A stretch of 64,000 nt of DNA from Paracyclopina nana (lineage: Eukaryota; Arthropoda; Copepoda; Cyclopoida; Cyclopettidae): the NCBI GenBank assembly GCA_019096065.1, contig JAGUCH010000002.1:8754501-8818500 (forward strand), read 5' to 3'. A model generated the notes under the pieces. The model did not search any database, was not told the DNA's origin, and worked only from the letters and a program-made list of their open reading frames with translations. The position numbers were made by a program, and so were the translations under genes. This document shows, piece after piece, positions 49,901-60,395 of this stretch (the first letter of the stretch is position 1; each line of letters begins with the position of its first letter).

Positions 49901-52900
49901 CTTAGAGTCACTTCTCCAGTCAAAATTGATAGTGACATTGACATTGGCCCCTTTCTGAATGAGCATGAGCGAGCAAGAATCCTGACATCCAGCCACGCTA
50001 TATGCAAGTGGGGTGTTGCCATACATGTCCACTCTATTTATATCAGCTCCTGAAAAATCAACAAGGATTTATTAAAATTCAAAAGATTTTAAAATATGCG
50101 TTAGTTACCTCTGCTCAAAAGTAGAAGGCAAGAGATGGTCCCACCGCAGAAAGCTGCATAGTGTAGAGGACTCCGGCCTTGATCATCCGTCTTGTCAATT
50201 TTATCTTCTTGCATGGCTTCCACCAACAGGCTACACACTTCTATAGGATCTTTGGTGGCCGGAGATACGGATCCATCTCTGAAGAGGTCATGCAATGGGT
50301 AGCGTCCGTTACACTCGGCAAACACATTTGCCCCGCTTTTGATCAGAACCAATTCCAAGTCCAAAGACTCATCGGCACGACCACTAGAGCCATACACAGC
50401 TAAGTGAAGAGCAGACATGCCTTTCTTCTTGTCAGACTCTTGGACCACTGATGCAATGTTGGCTCCGGCATGAATGATATCCTTAACAATGGCTAGTCTG
50501 GCCCTGTCAAAACGAGCTCTTCTACTAAGCGCAACAGCCAAGAGAAATGGATTTGGAGTGAACTTCGTCCCATTGGGTAGTTTGCTTTCGCATCCTTTTG
50601 GCTGCAAAGTTGCACCGTGCTCCAAAAGTAACTTTACCAAACTGTGCTTCCCACTCCTGATGGCTTCCAGAAGCGGAAAAGATTTCAGTTTGTAGGCTAA
50701 AGGCTGACCATTGACGTAGCAGGTCTTCACTTTTTCAGACTCATAAATTAGGCTTGGATTTGCACCAGCTGCGAGGAGGTTCCTCGATTGCTTGATATGT
50801 CCTCTGATAACAGCTTTGACAAGTTGAGTGTTCCCATTGATGTCAACGCAGTCAACTTCCTTGCAAAATTGCAGCATGAGCTGAAATCCTGGTCTCATGT
50901 TGTTGACCTCTGGCTCGTTTGAGCTCTCCATTCCAAGAATAGCCAACGAAGCAGAAATAGTCAAGGGCTTACAGCCCTTCCTAGGTGAGTGAGTGTAGGC
51001 CATGGTGGGGTTGAATTCTTTGATGAACATTGTAATGATATCTCTTGCCAGAGACCACTTTTTGTCATAGTCAACGAGGAGTAGCGAGCATTTATCATAG
51101 TTGAGTGAAGGTAAAAACCGAATTGGTTGTTCTGGTTTTGAAGGCCTTACTATTTTTGGAAAGCAACTGTAAGTTCGACACAATGTGAGAAAGGCCGACA
51201 TTGATCCATTCCTTGCAGCCATCAACTCCCGAATGTCCAATGAGCCCTTCTTCTCGAGCATCTTGAGAACTTGAACTAATTTTTTGAAGATTTCCAACTC
51301 TTTCTCAACATACGCCAGAGAGACATTGGAAGAAAACGCTTCCAAAATTGTGTTCTTATCTTTGGGTATGACCAGTTTGCCAACTTCGTCATTTGCAGCA
51401 CTTGCACTCATGCTGCTTAGAATCAAATCTATCAGGGGATAATTTCGACCATGGTTGACTTTAATTCTGAAGACTTTCGCCAAAGGCCAATCTCCATCTT
51501 CGTCTGCTGTCCACAAGTTGCACTTGTAGTCAAGGAATTTCTCCACAAATTTGAGTTGCATTTGGATGCGATGATTCTGCTTGGCTGAAATCTGCTTTTG
51601 AGTGCCTTCAAAGAAACTGTCGTCTACCTCACAACTATTCCATCCGGCTAAATAATGCAAAATATTCCTCTTGAACTTGTCAGCCACAGTTGGGTCAGCA
51701 TTTCTGCGATCAATCATATCACAAATCTCCTCTAGGAGCTGCTTGCTCAAGCCTCTAGAGTCATTGTCAACGCTTGCAGCATTGCTTCTCTCAGCAAATG
51801 CTTCAACAATCATAGTCATGATAACCGTTCTTTCATTGTCGTCTCTGCCATTGATGTCGACCCCAGGAATCTCCAAGAGCCATTTGGCCAATCCGGAGTG
51901 GCCTTTCAAGAAGGCCACTGCCACCGGGGTCAGTTTCCACTCATTGGCAGCATTGGGATCAGCTCCAGCTTCAAGGAGAAGCTTAGCGCAAAAGTACCAG
52001 CCATACGCACAAGCATAATGTAAATTGGTATTCAAAGAGCTATCAGGAGTGTTGAATGCAGCTCCTAGGTGAACCAGATAAGATGCTACATTGGCGTTCC
52101 CATTCATAACGGCATGCGTGAGCGCTGTCTTCCTGTACTTGTCCATTTTTTCCACTTTCGCCTTGCCTTTAGTGACGAGTAGCTTCACCATTTCTAGGTT
52201 GCCTGATGCACTAGCCAACATAAGCGGCGTCAATTTATCGCAATTTGAGCTCAGAGGCTTTTCAACATTTGCTCCGAGATCCAACAGCAGCTCCACAACT
52301 TCCAAGTGGTTCTCCCCAATTGCGAGGTGCAAAGGACACCACGAGTTCCTTTGGGGCATATTGATGCCAGCGATGCCAAACTTTTGCGTGGCTGCGGATG
52401 CTTCATCGTCATTGCTCAACGCTGCCTTGATGTGATCATAGATGAACTTTATGTTGTCAGCTCTGCCTGCCACGCAAGCTGAATGGATAGGGGTCAATCC
52501 TTGCTTGGTCGAATCCAGAAGGTAGACACCTTTACCCTGCAAGTATTCAAGGGGACCAGTGCCTTCGCAAACGGCAGCATAGTGAACAGGTTTCCGTCCA
52601 GCTTGGTCAGCCAAGTGAAGATTGGGATATCCATTGTATATCTCGTCGAGGGCTTTGGTGCAGGGGTTGATGCAAGCCAAGTGCATTGGAGTCATACCCA
52701 TGTCAGCTTTTTTCGTTATGCTCGCCTCCTTTATGCTCGGATTCCAATCTGGATCTTTGCTGGTTTTGGTCAAGCTCTCCAAATGGAATTTGGAGTACGG
52801 GCTTTCCATCTTGCTAAAGTCCATTACTTGCTTCACCAAGGCTGCTGCCAGTCGCCTATGACCTCGAACGGCTGCATTGACAATTATTCTGGAGTCAAAG

Positions 52901-53898
52901 CAATTCTTGCTCTTTTCCTCGTTCAGCTCTCTAAGAATTGCTAAATCCGCATTTTGCTCAGCAGCATAGTAAAGATAGGACTGGAATGAGCACGGGTAGA
53001 AATCCGATGTGGCATCTTTGGTGAAAGCATTGTTGCCCTCCCGGCTACCTCGGCTCATTTGCAGTCGGCGAATGTGACGTATGCCTAGGGAACGATAATT
53101 GTAATGCCCAGTGCTGACTACTTGTAAGTGACACCTCGTCTCTTCAACTCGCATCTGCGCTTTTGGTTTCATCTCACTCTTGAGCAGCTTGATAGCTGCC
53201 AAATTGCCAGATTGAATGGCATAGTGCAGTGGAGTCAGGGCAGTCATGATTGAACGCCGTCTGCTCACGGAGCTAATATTTTTCCTATCGTTGATGCACT
53301 TTTTGAGCAAGGCAACATCGTTCAGAAACACGGCTCTTGTCACAAGATGGCTGTGAGCGGATGGTGACACGAAAGGCACTTCCTCGGTCGTCTCAAAAAG
53401 TGGGTCTTTGCTCCACACATTGATTTTGGGACGAGGTTTCAGTCTCCAATTAGGATTCGATTTGTCAACCTTAGCCTTCTCCACTTTGGTCTTTTTGGCA
53501 TCGGGTGGAGCACAAAGTTTGGTTTTCTTTCCTTTGCCACCAGAATTCTTGGTCTGCTTATCTTTCGCAAGCTTTCTCTTCCTTCCAGTTTTAGTTTCAT
53601 CTTCGTGTTTCTCATCTTCTGTAGGCAAAAGCTTTTCGAGTTGCAAGCTGGTTTTCAAGGGCAATTTGTAGGCTCCGTTCGATTTGACAAGCCTCACCTT
53701 TTTGATTATAGAATCATATGGCACCAGATTGGGCTCACTTTCTAAGGTATAATCCCCGCACTGATTTCTTTCAAACCAAACACACTTAAAATGACTTTTC
53801 GTATTTCTGGCTTTTTGCAAGTATTTGCATAACCAAATCTGATTACCTTCGCCGTGAACGGCAATGACATCATTTCGACTATAAGTCAAGACCGCCAT
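46952..53898 (-). CDS. Ankyrin-WGR poly(ADP-ribose) polymerase, PME-5 type
   Basis: Two minus-strand exons, 53898-50109 and 50049-46952, join in phase across a 59-bp intron to 2295 residues, close to the roughly 2.3-kDa-residue size of nematode PME-5. A basic nuclear-localisation-like tract (GRKRKLAKDKQ, about 105-130) precedes a very long ankyrin array (about 170-1500; units such as TALTHAVMNGNANVASYLVHLG). An acidic linker follows, then WGR (about 1810-1893; NWGRIGSHWWGSQ), the PARP regulatory helical domain (about 1923-2060) and the catalytic domain. The H-Y-E triad is complete: His in LWHGT (about 2142), Tyr in GEGIYAAD (about 2177), Glu in TYNEF (about 2271), so polymer synthesis is expected. 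Unlike vertebrate tankyrase it has WGR and no SAM. The first ATG is at 53898; the frame extends upstream only with non-ATG codons. Poly(A) signal at 46876-46881. Confidence 0.93.
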
Positions 53899-54941
53899 GT
53901 TGCCACTTGCCAGGGAAATGGCCTTACAGGCAAACACTCATAACGATAAGCTGATACCGACTGAATAAGGCTATGAGAACGGAACGTTTAAATAGTCACT
54001 CGGAATTTTCAAGCACGAACATGCTGTACATGCGCAGAAAACACCGACACGTCTACAGGGCATGTAGGCCTACACTAGTCGATATGAGTAACGTATGCAC
54101 AGTGGGACTTACCCTTGTAAAAATATACATGGAACATCAGCTAGTTTCATCTATTAGCATTCTGATAATTTGCTGCACGTACGATGCTAGTTTCTGTATC
54201 AAGGTGAAAATGAATTTAGATTTCGCTTGTTAGGTTCGTTGCCAGGGCACCCAATAGAAAATCAATAGGGTGACAAACAATGTGACACGTTCGCAAATTT
54301 AGGGGAAACTCGTGACCTTGCCGTGAATATCTAAGTAATGTTTTTAGAGCCACTTTTTCAAGGGGTCTTGCCTGAAATATTTCACCTAGAGCCTAGAGAG
54401 GTGAGAATTCCCGTGTTTCCGAAATTCGCTAAAGGGAATCATGAAGTGAGCCGAATATTTTTCAGGCATTTAATGAAGGGAAAAATAACAATTAGCATAG
54501 TTACTAGCACTAAACCGAATTAATTATGTTTTCAATGCCCAAGTCAACCGCACATAGCTTCATCTTACATTCTCTAAACCAAAAGCAGCTGCAAAAAAAT
54601 GGCTTTGAATTAAAGTTGAAGATTGGAATTATCTTCAACCGACTAGAGCCCTAGATTTTGATGAGAGCATCTCTTTCTCAACAACAGCTGAACTTTTTTT
54701 GGAAAAAATTTACTAAGGTACAGCTCAAACTACAGCTCTGATCGGAACGAAATTTTGAGGGGTTCATGGTTTCTCGGTACAGTTACCAAATAAAAAAATA
54801 GCATAACATAATATGGAACAAAAATGGGCAGATGTCGTGCTACTGTAGGGCGGCCAGCCACCTTTGGGCTGTTTTTGGAACTGAGTTTTGAGAACGATCT
54901 ACTCATCAAAATCTAGAGCTCTACAGCCGACATTTTAATAT
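53899..54941. other. Intergenic, upstream of the PARP gene
   Basis: About 1 kb that includes the PARP 5' UTR/promoter on the minus strand. A small hairpin (GTTGAAGAT ... ATCTTCAAC) is near 54616-54640. No coding evidence. Confidence 0.5.
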
Positions 54942-55482
54942 GAAGGGTTGGGTGCCGTCACTAAGGCCTAAAATGTGGTGGGTTTTAGGATCTAAAATAC
55001 AGGTGGGTTTTAGAATCTAAAAAATGCGTTTTAAAGCCAACCCTTTTTTTGGATTTGGGTACTATGATCTTGTTGAAAAATTGATTTGAGCTTTACCTGT
55101 GTTTCAAGATCTAAAGAACAAGATTTTAAGATCTAATAGCGACAAGAAATTGAAGTTTTCACAACATATTTTTGTTACTGGAAAGCACATATTATTGGTT
55201 CACCAAAATACCCGTTTATATTTAAAGTTTTTCAAAACTTCAAAATCTTAAAAAAAAACATTCGACTGGATTTTAAAAACTAGGAACAAAAATTTGAATG
55301 TTTTTTCAATGTAGATCTTAAAACCCATATGTTGACATCCAAATATTAGGATTTAGCATCCAAACCTTTAGATCTTAAGACCCAGAGCCAAAAGAGTGTA
55401 GGCTTTAAAACCCACCATGATTTTAGATCCTAAAACCTACCCCTATTTTAGGCCTTAGTGACTTCTCCCGAAGGGTTGAGTG
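54942..55482. mobile_element. Hairpin element with inverted ends and direct-repeat flanks
   Basis: GTCACTAAGGCCTAAAAT at 54957 on is matched in inverse by ATTTTAGGCCTTAGTGAC ending at 55462, and the complementarity continues inward (GGTGGGTTTTAGGATCTAAAAT against ATTTTAGATCCTAAAACCTACC). Outside lie GAAGGGTTGGGTG (54942-54954) and GAAGGGTTGAGTG (55470-55482), same orientation with one mismatch, which may be a target-site duplication. The interior is rich in GATCTTAAAACCC-like words. This fits a non-autonomous foldback or MITE-like element; no transposase. Confidence 0.55.
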
Positions 55483-56666
55483 AACTTTCAGCTCCAACTT
55501 TCGCAAAATTTCCACATTGCTGTCTAGTGTTTAATTGCTGTCAACGGAAAAGAGCTCTCTAATAATAGTTTCTTTTTTAAAATGGTCACTGAGTGATGTG
55601 TGCTAGTGATGGGATCAAGCTTTGGCTCGGCTTGAAAGTGTTAGTTTTTAAAAAATCAAGATCCCAATCATTTTTTTATGGGATTAGAATTAGGATTTTT
55701 CCATTTCAGCCTACAAAAAACCAGTAAACATGGGTATTTTTTTAAAGCTGTCAGTTTTTTCCATCGATATCAATAGTATCCAATGATTCTCGAATCTGTT
55801 ACACAAATGTCTTATTTTTAAGTGCGTAGAAATATCTGAAACTGACTATTGTTGGGGGAGGAGCGAAGCCCCTACTATCTTAGTTTCATGGAATGTTAGG
55901 GGTATAAAATTACATAATTTACCCCAAAATTGATTCCTGGGCTATAAAGTTTTTTATATGCCCCAAAATGCTTAGAAAGAACTCTGACATGAAAGAGCTG
56001 AGTCGGATCGGTAAACTGAATTATAACTTGTTAATTTTTATAATCATCGCATTCGTCTAAATAAATCCTAATTCGGATAATGTGTAGGACTTTCTACGCT
56101 CGATCGACTGCAAAAAAACATCTTTATTTATCCATCTTGTCAGCACAAGTTTTTTAAAAGTGGTTCAAATATAGATGACAAAAATACTCGGTAAATGGAG
56201 CATTTAGAGCTATGATTGCAATTATTACAATTATAAAAACGAGAAAGCTGCAAATTATTTGGCTGTTAACAGACTGATTTTTTAGGCCAGAGCTTCGTTT
56301 GATACATCGATTCGGGTTTGATTTTTCAATTTTGGGCCCAAACCCCTTGTCACCATGTGGTTTGATGGGGTTTCAAGTTTGGCGGCCCCCAGGATGCTCT
56401 AAGGGGGTCAAATGGGGCCTGGTCTTATCAGCTGATTGAAACAAGGCAAATCTTTGCGGGGGCGTGGCTGGAGGAGTGGAGGGCAGCCAAAATCAACTAT
56501 GCCCCAATTCTTGAGGCCCCTGGGGGGTGTCCAGATGTCAGGGGAAAAAAGTTGGAAAAAGTCCTCGGCAAGGCCAAAAAAAGCCAAAATTTGCGTTTTC
56601 GGACCCAACTTTGAGGCTGATTATCTCCAAAGGCTACGGATGGATTTTGGATTTTTTTGCTCCAAA
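55483..56666. other. Intergenic, nothing coding seen
   Basis: About 1.2 kb. AT-rich to about 56.3 kb, then GC-richer from 56.4 kb toward the palindrome. The segment 56436-56660 has the same texture as the palindrome arm but no inverted counterpart on the far side. Confidence 0.45.
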
Positions 56667-59087
56667 TGGCAGATAAAGATCCAAATTAGTACCAAGAAAA
56701 AATTTGGGAGGGTGTTATTCCTCGTTTGTCCGCTACGAGCTCTCAAAGTTGGACAAAATTCACTTTTTCACAGTAGTAACAAAATGGCTACTTTTCTTCT
56801 GTCAAAAATTCTCGATTGGTCACAGTGGCCAAGTTGATGGCTGGAGTGTGGGCCATTTGGTCTGGAGGACACCTCTAGGGTCTCAGTGGTTGGTATCAGG
56901 TCCAACTTCCTTGGTAGGGCAAGGTCAGGCCCAGCCAGGAGCCTTGGAGCCGAGCCATCGCGACGGCCATTTCGATTCAGTGGCAATTCCAAGGGCCTTG
57001 CTGCCAATTCTGGGGACAGATTGTTGACCATTTGGCCTTGATCACTCCTTTAGGGTCCCAACAGATGATTTCAAGGCTAACAGTCAAGGTACAGCAAGGT
57101 CAGCTTGATCCAGGGGGCTCGGAGTTCACTTGTGGCATTGGTGATTTGGCTACAGAAAGTCTTCGAGGGCCTCGATGGCCAAGTTCTCTGATCAGGTGAG
57201 GATTTTTTGAGCTGTATCACTCCTTTGGCATCCCATGAGATGATTTCAAGTTCAACTTTGATGGTGATCATCAGCTGACTGCTTCCAGGGCTACCAGAGC
57301 TTATTTGCCAACTCAGCTGCCAATGGTTCAATGAAAGGCAGCATGGATCACAGCCAAGACCAAGGTTGGAAAGTGGATTTTTTAGGCTGAATCAACTCAA
57401 ATGGATGCAAGGAGATGAAAGAAAGTCTAATTTTCATGGTGTTATGCTCCCTTCTTCAACCAGGAGTGCCAAAGTTTCGTATGAACAAAAATCGAAAATG
57501 GCTTCAATAAAGAGCTCATTTGATTGCAGCCAAGACGAGCAATGACAAGTCACTTTTTTGCCCCAGCTCATCTCAGAAGGTGCCAAAGAGAATTTAGAAG
57601 GTGTAAACTTTCAGGTGTTGTGCACCTTTCATGGTTCTGGATGCGCAAAACTTTCCTGTTACAGCCATTGCTCCTATAATAACAACTGCTACTCAGAAGG
57701 AAAACGCCTCGCGCTCAAAAATTTACGGATGAGTTGCATCCAGAACCATGAAAGGTGCGCAACACCTGGAATTTTACACCTTCTAAATTCTCTTTGGCAC
57801 CCTCTGAGGTGATCTAGGCCAAAAAAGTCGCGTTTCATCCGTAAATTTTTGAGCGCGAGGCGTTTTCCTTCTGAGTAGCAGTTGTTATTATAGGAGCAAT
57901 GGCTGTAACAGGAAAGTTTTGCGCATCCAGAACCATGAAAGGTGCACAACACCTGGAATTTTACACCTTCTAAATTCTCTTTGGCACCCTCTGAGGTGAT
58001 CCAGGCCAAAAAAGTCCCGTTTCATCCGTAAATTTTTGAGCGCGAGGCGTTTTCCTTCTGAGTAGCAGTTGTTATTATAGGAGCAATGGCTGTAACAGGA
58101 AAGTTTTGCGCATCCAGAACCATGAAAGGTGCACAAAACCTGAAAGTTTACACCTTCTAAATTCTCTTTGGCACCTTCTGAGATGAGCTGGGGCAAAAAA
58201 GTGACTTGTCATTGCTCGTCTTGGCTGCAATCAAATGAGCTCTTTATTGAAGCCATTTTCGATTTTTGTTCATACGAAACTTTGGCACTCCTGGTTGAAG
58301 AAGGGAGCATAACACCATGAAAATTAGACTTTCTTTCATCTCCTTGCATCCATTTGAGTTGATTCAGCCTAAAAAATCCACTTTCCAACCTTGGTCTTGG
58401 CTGTGATCCATGCTGCCTTTCATTGAACCATTGGCAGCTGAGTTGGCAAATAAGCTCTGGTAGCCCTGGAAGCAGTCAGCTGATGATCACCATCAAAGTT
58501 GAACTTGAAATCATCTCATGGGATGCCAAAGGAGTGATACAGCTCAAAAAATCCTCACCTGATCAGAGAACTTGGCCATCGAGGCCCTCGAAGACTTTCT
58601 GTAGCCAAATCACCAATGCCACAAGTGAACTCCGAGCCCCCTGGATCAAGCTGACCTTGCTGTACCTTGACTGTTAGCCTTGAAATCATCTGTTGGGACC
58701 CTAAAGGAGTGATCAAGGCCAAATGGTCAACAATCTGTCCCCAGAATTGGCAGCAAGGCCCTTGGAATTGCCACTGAATCGAAATGGCCGTCGCGATGGC
58801 TCGGCTCCAAGGCTCCTGGCTGGGCCTGACCTTGCCCTACCAAGGAAGTTGGACCTGATACCAACCACTGAGACCCTAGAGGTGTCCTCCAGACCAAATG
58901 GCCCACACTCCAGCCATCAACTTGGCCACTGTGACCAATCGAGAATTTTTGACAGAAGAAAAGTAGCCATTTTGTTACTACTGTGAAAAAGTGAATTTTG
59001 TCCAACTTTGAGAGCTCGTAGCGGACAAACGAGGAATAACACCCTCCCAAATTTTTTCTTGGTACTAATTTGGATCTTTATCTGCCA
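56667..59087. repeat. 2.4-kb near-perfect palindrome (1066-bp arms)
   Basis: Arms 56667-57732 and 58022-59087 are reverse complements about a centre at 57877: paired positions sum to 115754 wherever checked, and long stretches on both strands translate identically in the two arms. I found one base difference (57617 G against 58137 A, where C would be expected), so the arms are nearly but not exactly identical. The 289-bp spacer (57733-58021) consists of tandem units. The arms contain no recognisable gene; their open frames are mirror-image duplicates. Candidates are a recent foldback element, an inverted duplication kept alike by gene conversion, or an assembly or library artefact. Confidence 0.9.
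57733..58200. repeat. 187-bp tandem units at the centre of the palindrome
   Basis: The word CAGAACCATGAAAGGTGC starts at 57741, 57928 and 58115, exactly 187 bp apart, and the sequence between copies agrees closely. All three lie in the same orientation. The left arm carries one more copy in the opposite orientation (about 57558-57732), so the central block is head-to-head. The leftmost inverted copy is truncated at the junction (GTTGCATCC, 57733 on). Confidence 0.85.
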
Positions 59088-59393
59088 AATGTAAGACTTA
59101 AAAAAATCCTATACTTTATATAACCTTGCATAGAAAAATGATGTACTTGCAATTTTCACGACGATTCCTCGATTCTTCAAGCCATCACTTGCTTGAAAGT
59201 TGCAAATGATTCCCTCCATGAATTTGAACTTGAAGCAAAGTTGTAAACATCCAAGTGCACCGCTGTTCAGCTGATGCGCGTAGTATTTCGAGAGTTACCA
59301 GAGAAAGAATAAGTGAGTACTTATCTTTTGGCTTTTTTATCGAAATACCGACTCTCGTGATAACGCTCAAATAAATAACTTTCGTCAGCTGAC
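59088..59393. promoter_or_regulatory. RpL32 upstream region
   Basis: About 300 bp between the palindrome and the RpL32 transcription start. It presumably holds the promoter. No TATA box at the usual distance, as expected for TOP-type ribosomal protein promoters. Nothing else seen. Confidence 0.4.
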
Positions 59394-59425
59394 CTTCCTT
59401 TTCCTTCTACATTTTACACTAAAAG
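59394..59425 (+). promoter_or_regulatory. RpL32 non-coding first exon with 5'TOP tract
   Basis: A pyrimidine run (CTTCCTTTTCCTTCTAC) at about 59394-59410 is followed by a GTAAG donor at 59426. The matching acceptor (ACTTCTTTCAG) ends at 59566, seven bases before the ATG. The C-start pyrimidine tract is the terminal oligopyrimidine motif that couples ribosomal protein mRNA translation to TOR signalling. The exact start site is inferred. Confidence 0.55.
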
Positions 59426-59573
59426 GTAAGGAATAGTTTACTCAAAATTGTAAATCGTTAAGTTTCTTCTACATCTTCTACCTCTTGTTGCGGGAATCGT
59501 GTGCTTCTTTATCAGCAACGTCTACCGAGTTATGTAGACAGTATTAAAACTGTATACTTCTTTCAGGGCAACC

Positions 59574-60235
59574 ATGGCTATCACTCCAGCCTCGAAGCCC
59601 AAGATTGTCAAGAAGCGGTCCAAAAAGTTCACTCGCCACCAGAGTGATCGGTACGATAAGCTTTCCCGTAACTGGAGGAAGCCAAAAGGTATCGATAACA
59701 GAGTGAGGAGGCGCTTCAAGGGAATGTACTTGATGCCAAACATTGGTTATGGCTCCGCCAAGGCAACCAAGCACATGCTCCCTACTGGTTTCAGGAAGGT
59801 CCTCGTCAACAACATCAAGGTAGAGTCGAATTTTCGTTTCAATCAAAGTGTCGTTATATGCGAGCCTAGAGTCACTTGGCAGCCAGTTCAATGACAGTTT
59901 TAGTGCTCAAGGTCTTCGCAGAGTAAACCAAACTTTACGTTTTAGCGGGCTCCAATTGCTTGTTTTCACTTAATCATACTGAAAGCGCCGCCCGAGCCTG
60001 TACATTTTCTTAGCTTATAATTTTGTCTCTGTTTTTTTTTCCGTAATTTCAACTAAGGCTTTGATTTACATTACAGGAGCTCGAGGTTCTTATGATGCAA
60101 AACAAGAAGTTCTGCGCCGAAATCGCCCACGGAGTCTCCGCCAAGAACAGGAAGGCTCTAGTTGAGAGGGCCCAACAGTTGTGCATCCGTGTAACAAATG
60201 CCAACGCTAGGCTCAGGAGCGAGGAAAACGAATAA
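59574..60235 (+). CDS. RpL32: 60S ribosomal protein L32
   Basis: Coding exons 59574-59819 and 60077-60235 join in phase 0 to 134 residues, the exact length in flies. The sequence is typical eL32: [68 protein letters not shown] and C-terminus ARLRSEENE. It is a structural protein of the large ribosomal subunit. The AATAAA at 60231-60236 overlaps the stop codon TAA, so the 3' UTR is likely under 30 bases unless a downstream signal is used. The 257-bp intron may host an H/ACA snoRNA. Confidence 0.98.
59858..60007 (+). ncRNA. Possible H/ACA snoRNA in the RpL32 intron
   Basis: The intron contains a box-H-like AGAGTA (59920-59925) and an ACA trinucleotide (60002-60004) followed by three bases. Short complementary stretches flank them: GCGA (59860) with TCGC before box H, and GGGCTC (about 59949) with GAGCCT before ACA. 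Size (about 150 nt) and order fit a two-hairpin H/ACA RNA, and RPL32 introns host SNORA7 in vertebrates. Pairing is by eye and weak; no target is assigned. Confidence 0.27.
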
Positions 60236-60395
60236 AGTCCTTGATTATGATGTTGTTCGCCAATTCTATTTCACTTACCTATAATTATTGTGTTGCGCAC
60301 GTTTCCTTGCAGTGGTAATTAAAACTAAAGGTAGCGTGAAGTGAAAAGTGAATGCAGTGCTAGGGCTATATTTTTTTGTATTACTGGTTAGACTA

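Noticed and set aside
53899-53937. Thirteen extra N-terminal residues for the PARP starting at a GTG
   Set aside because: GTG is not a normal eukaryotic start; ATG at 53898 is used.
56436-59050. Several 80-130-residue open frames in and around the palindrome, in mirrored pairs
   Set aside because: They appear in duplicate only because the arms are inverted copies, overlap on both strands, and show no domain or splice support.
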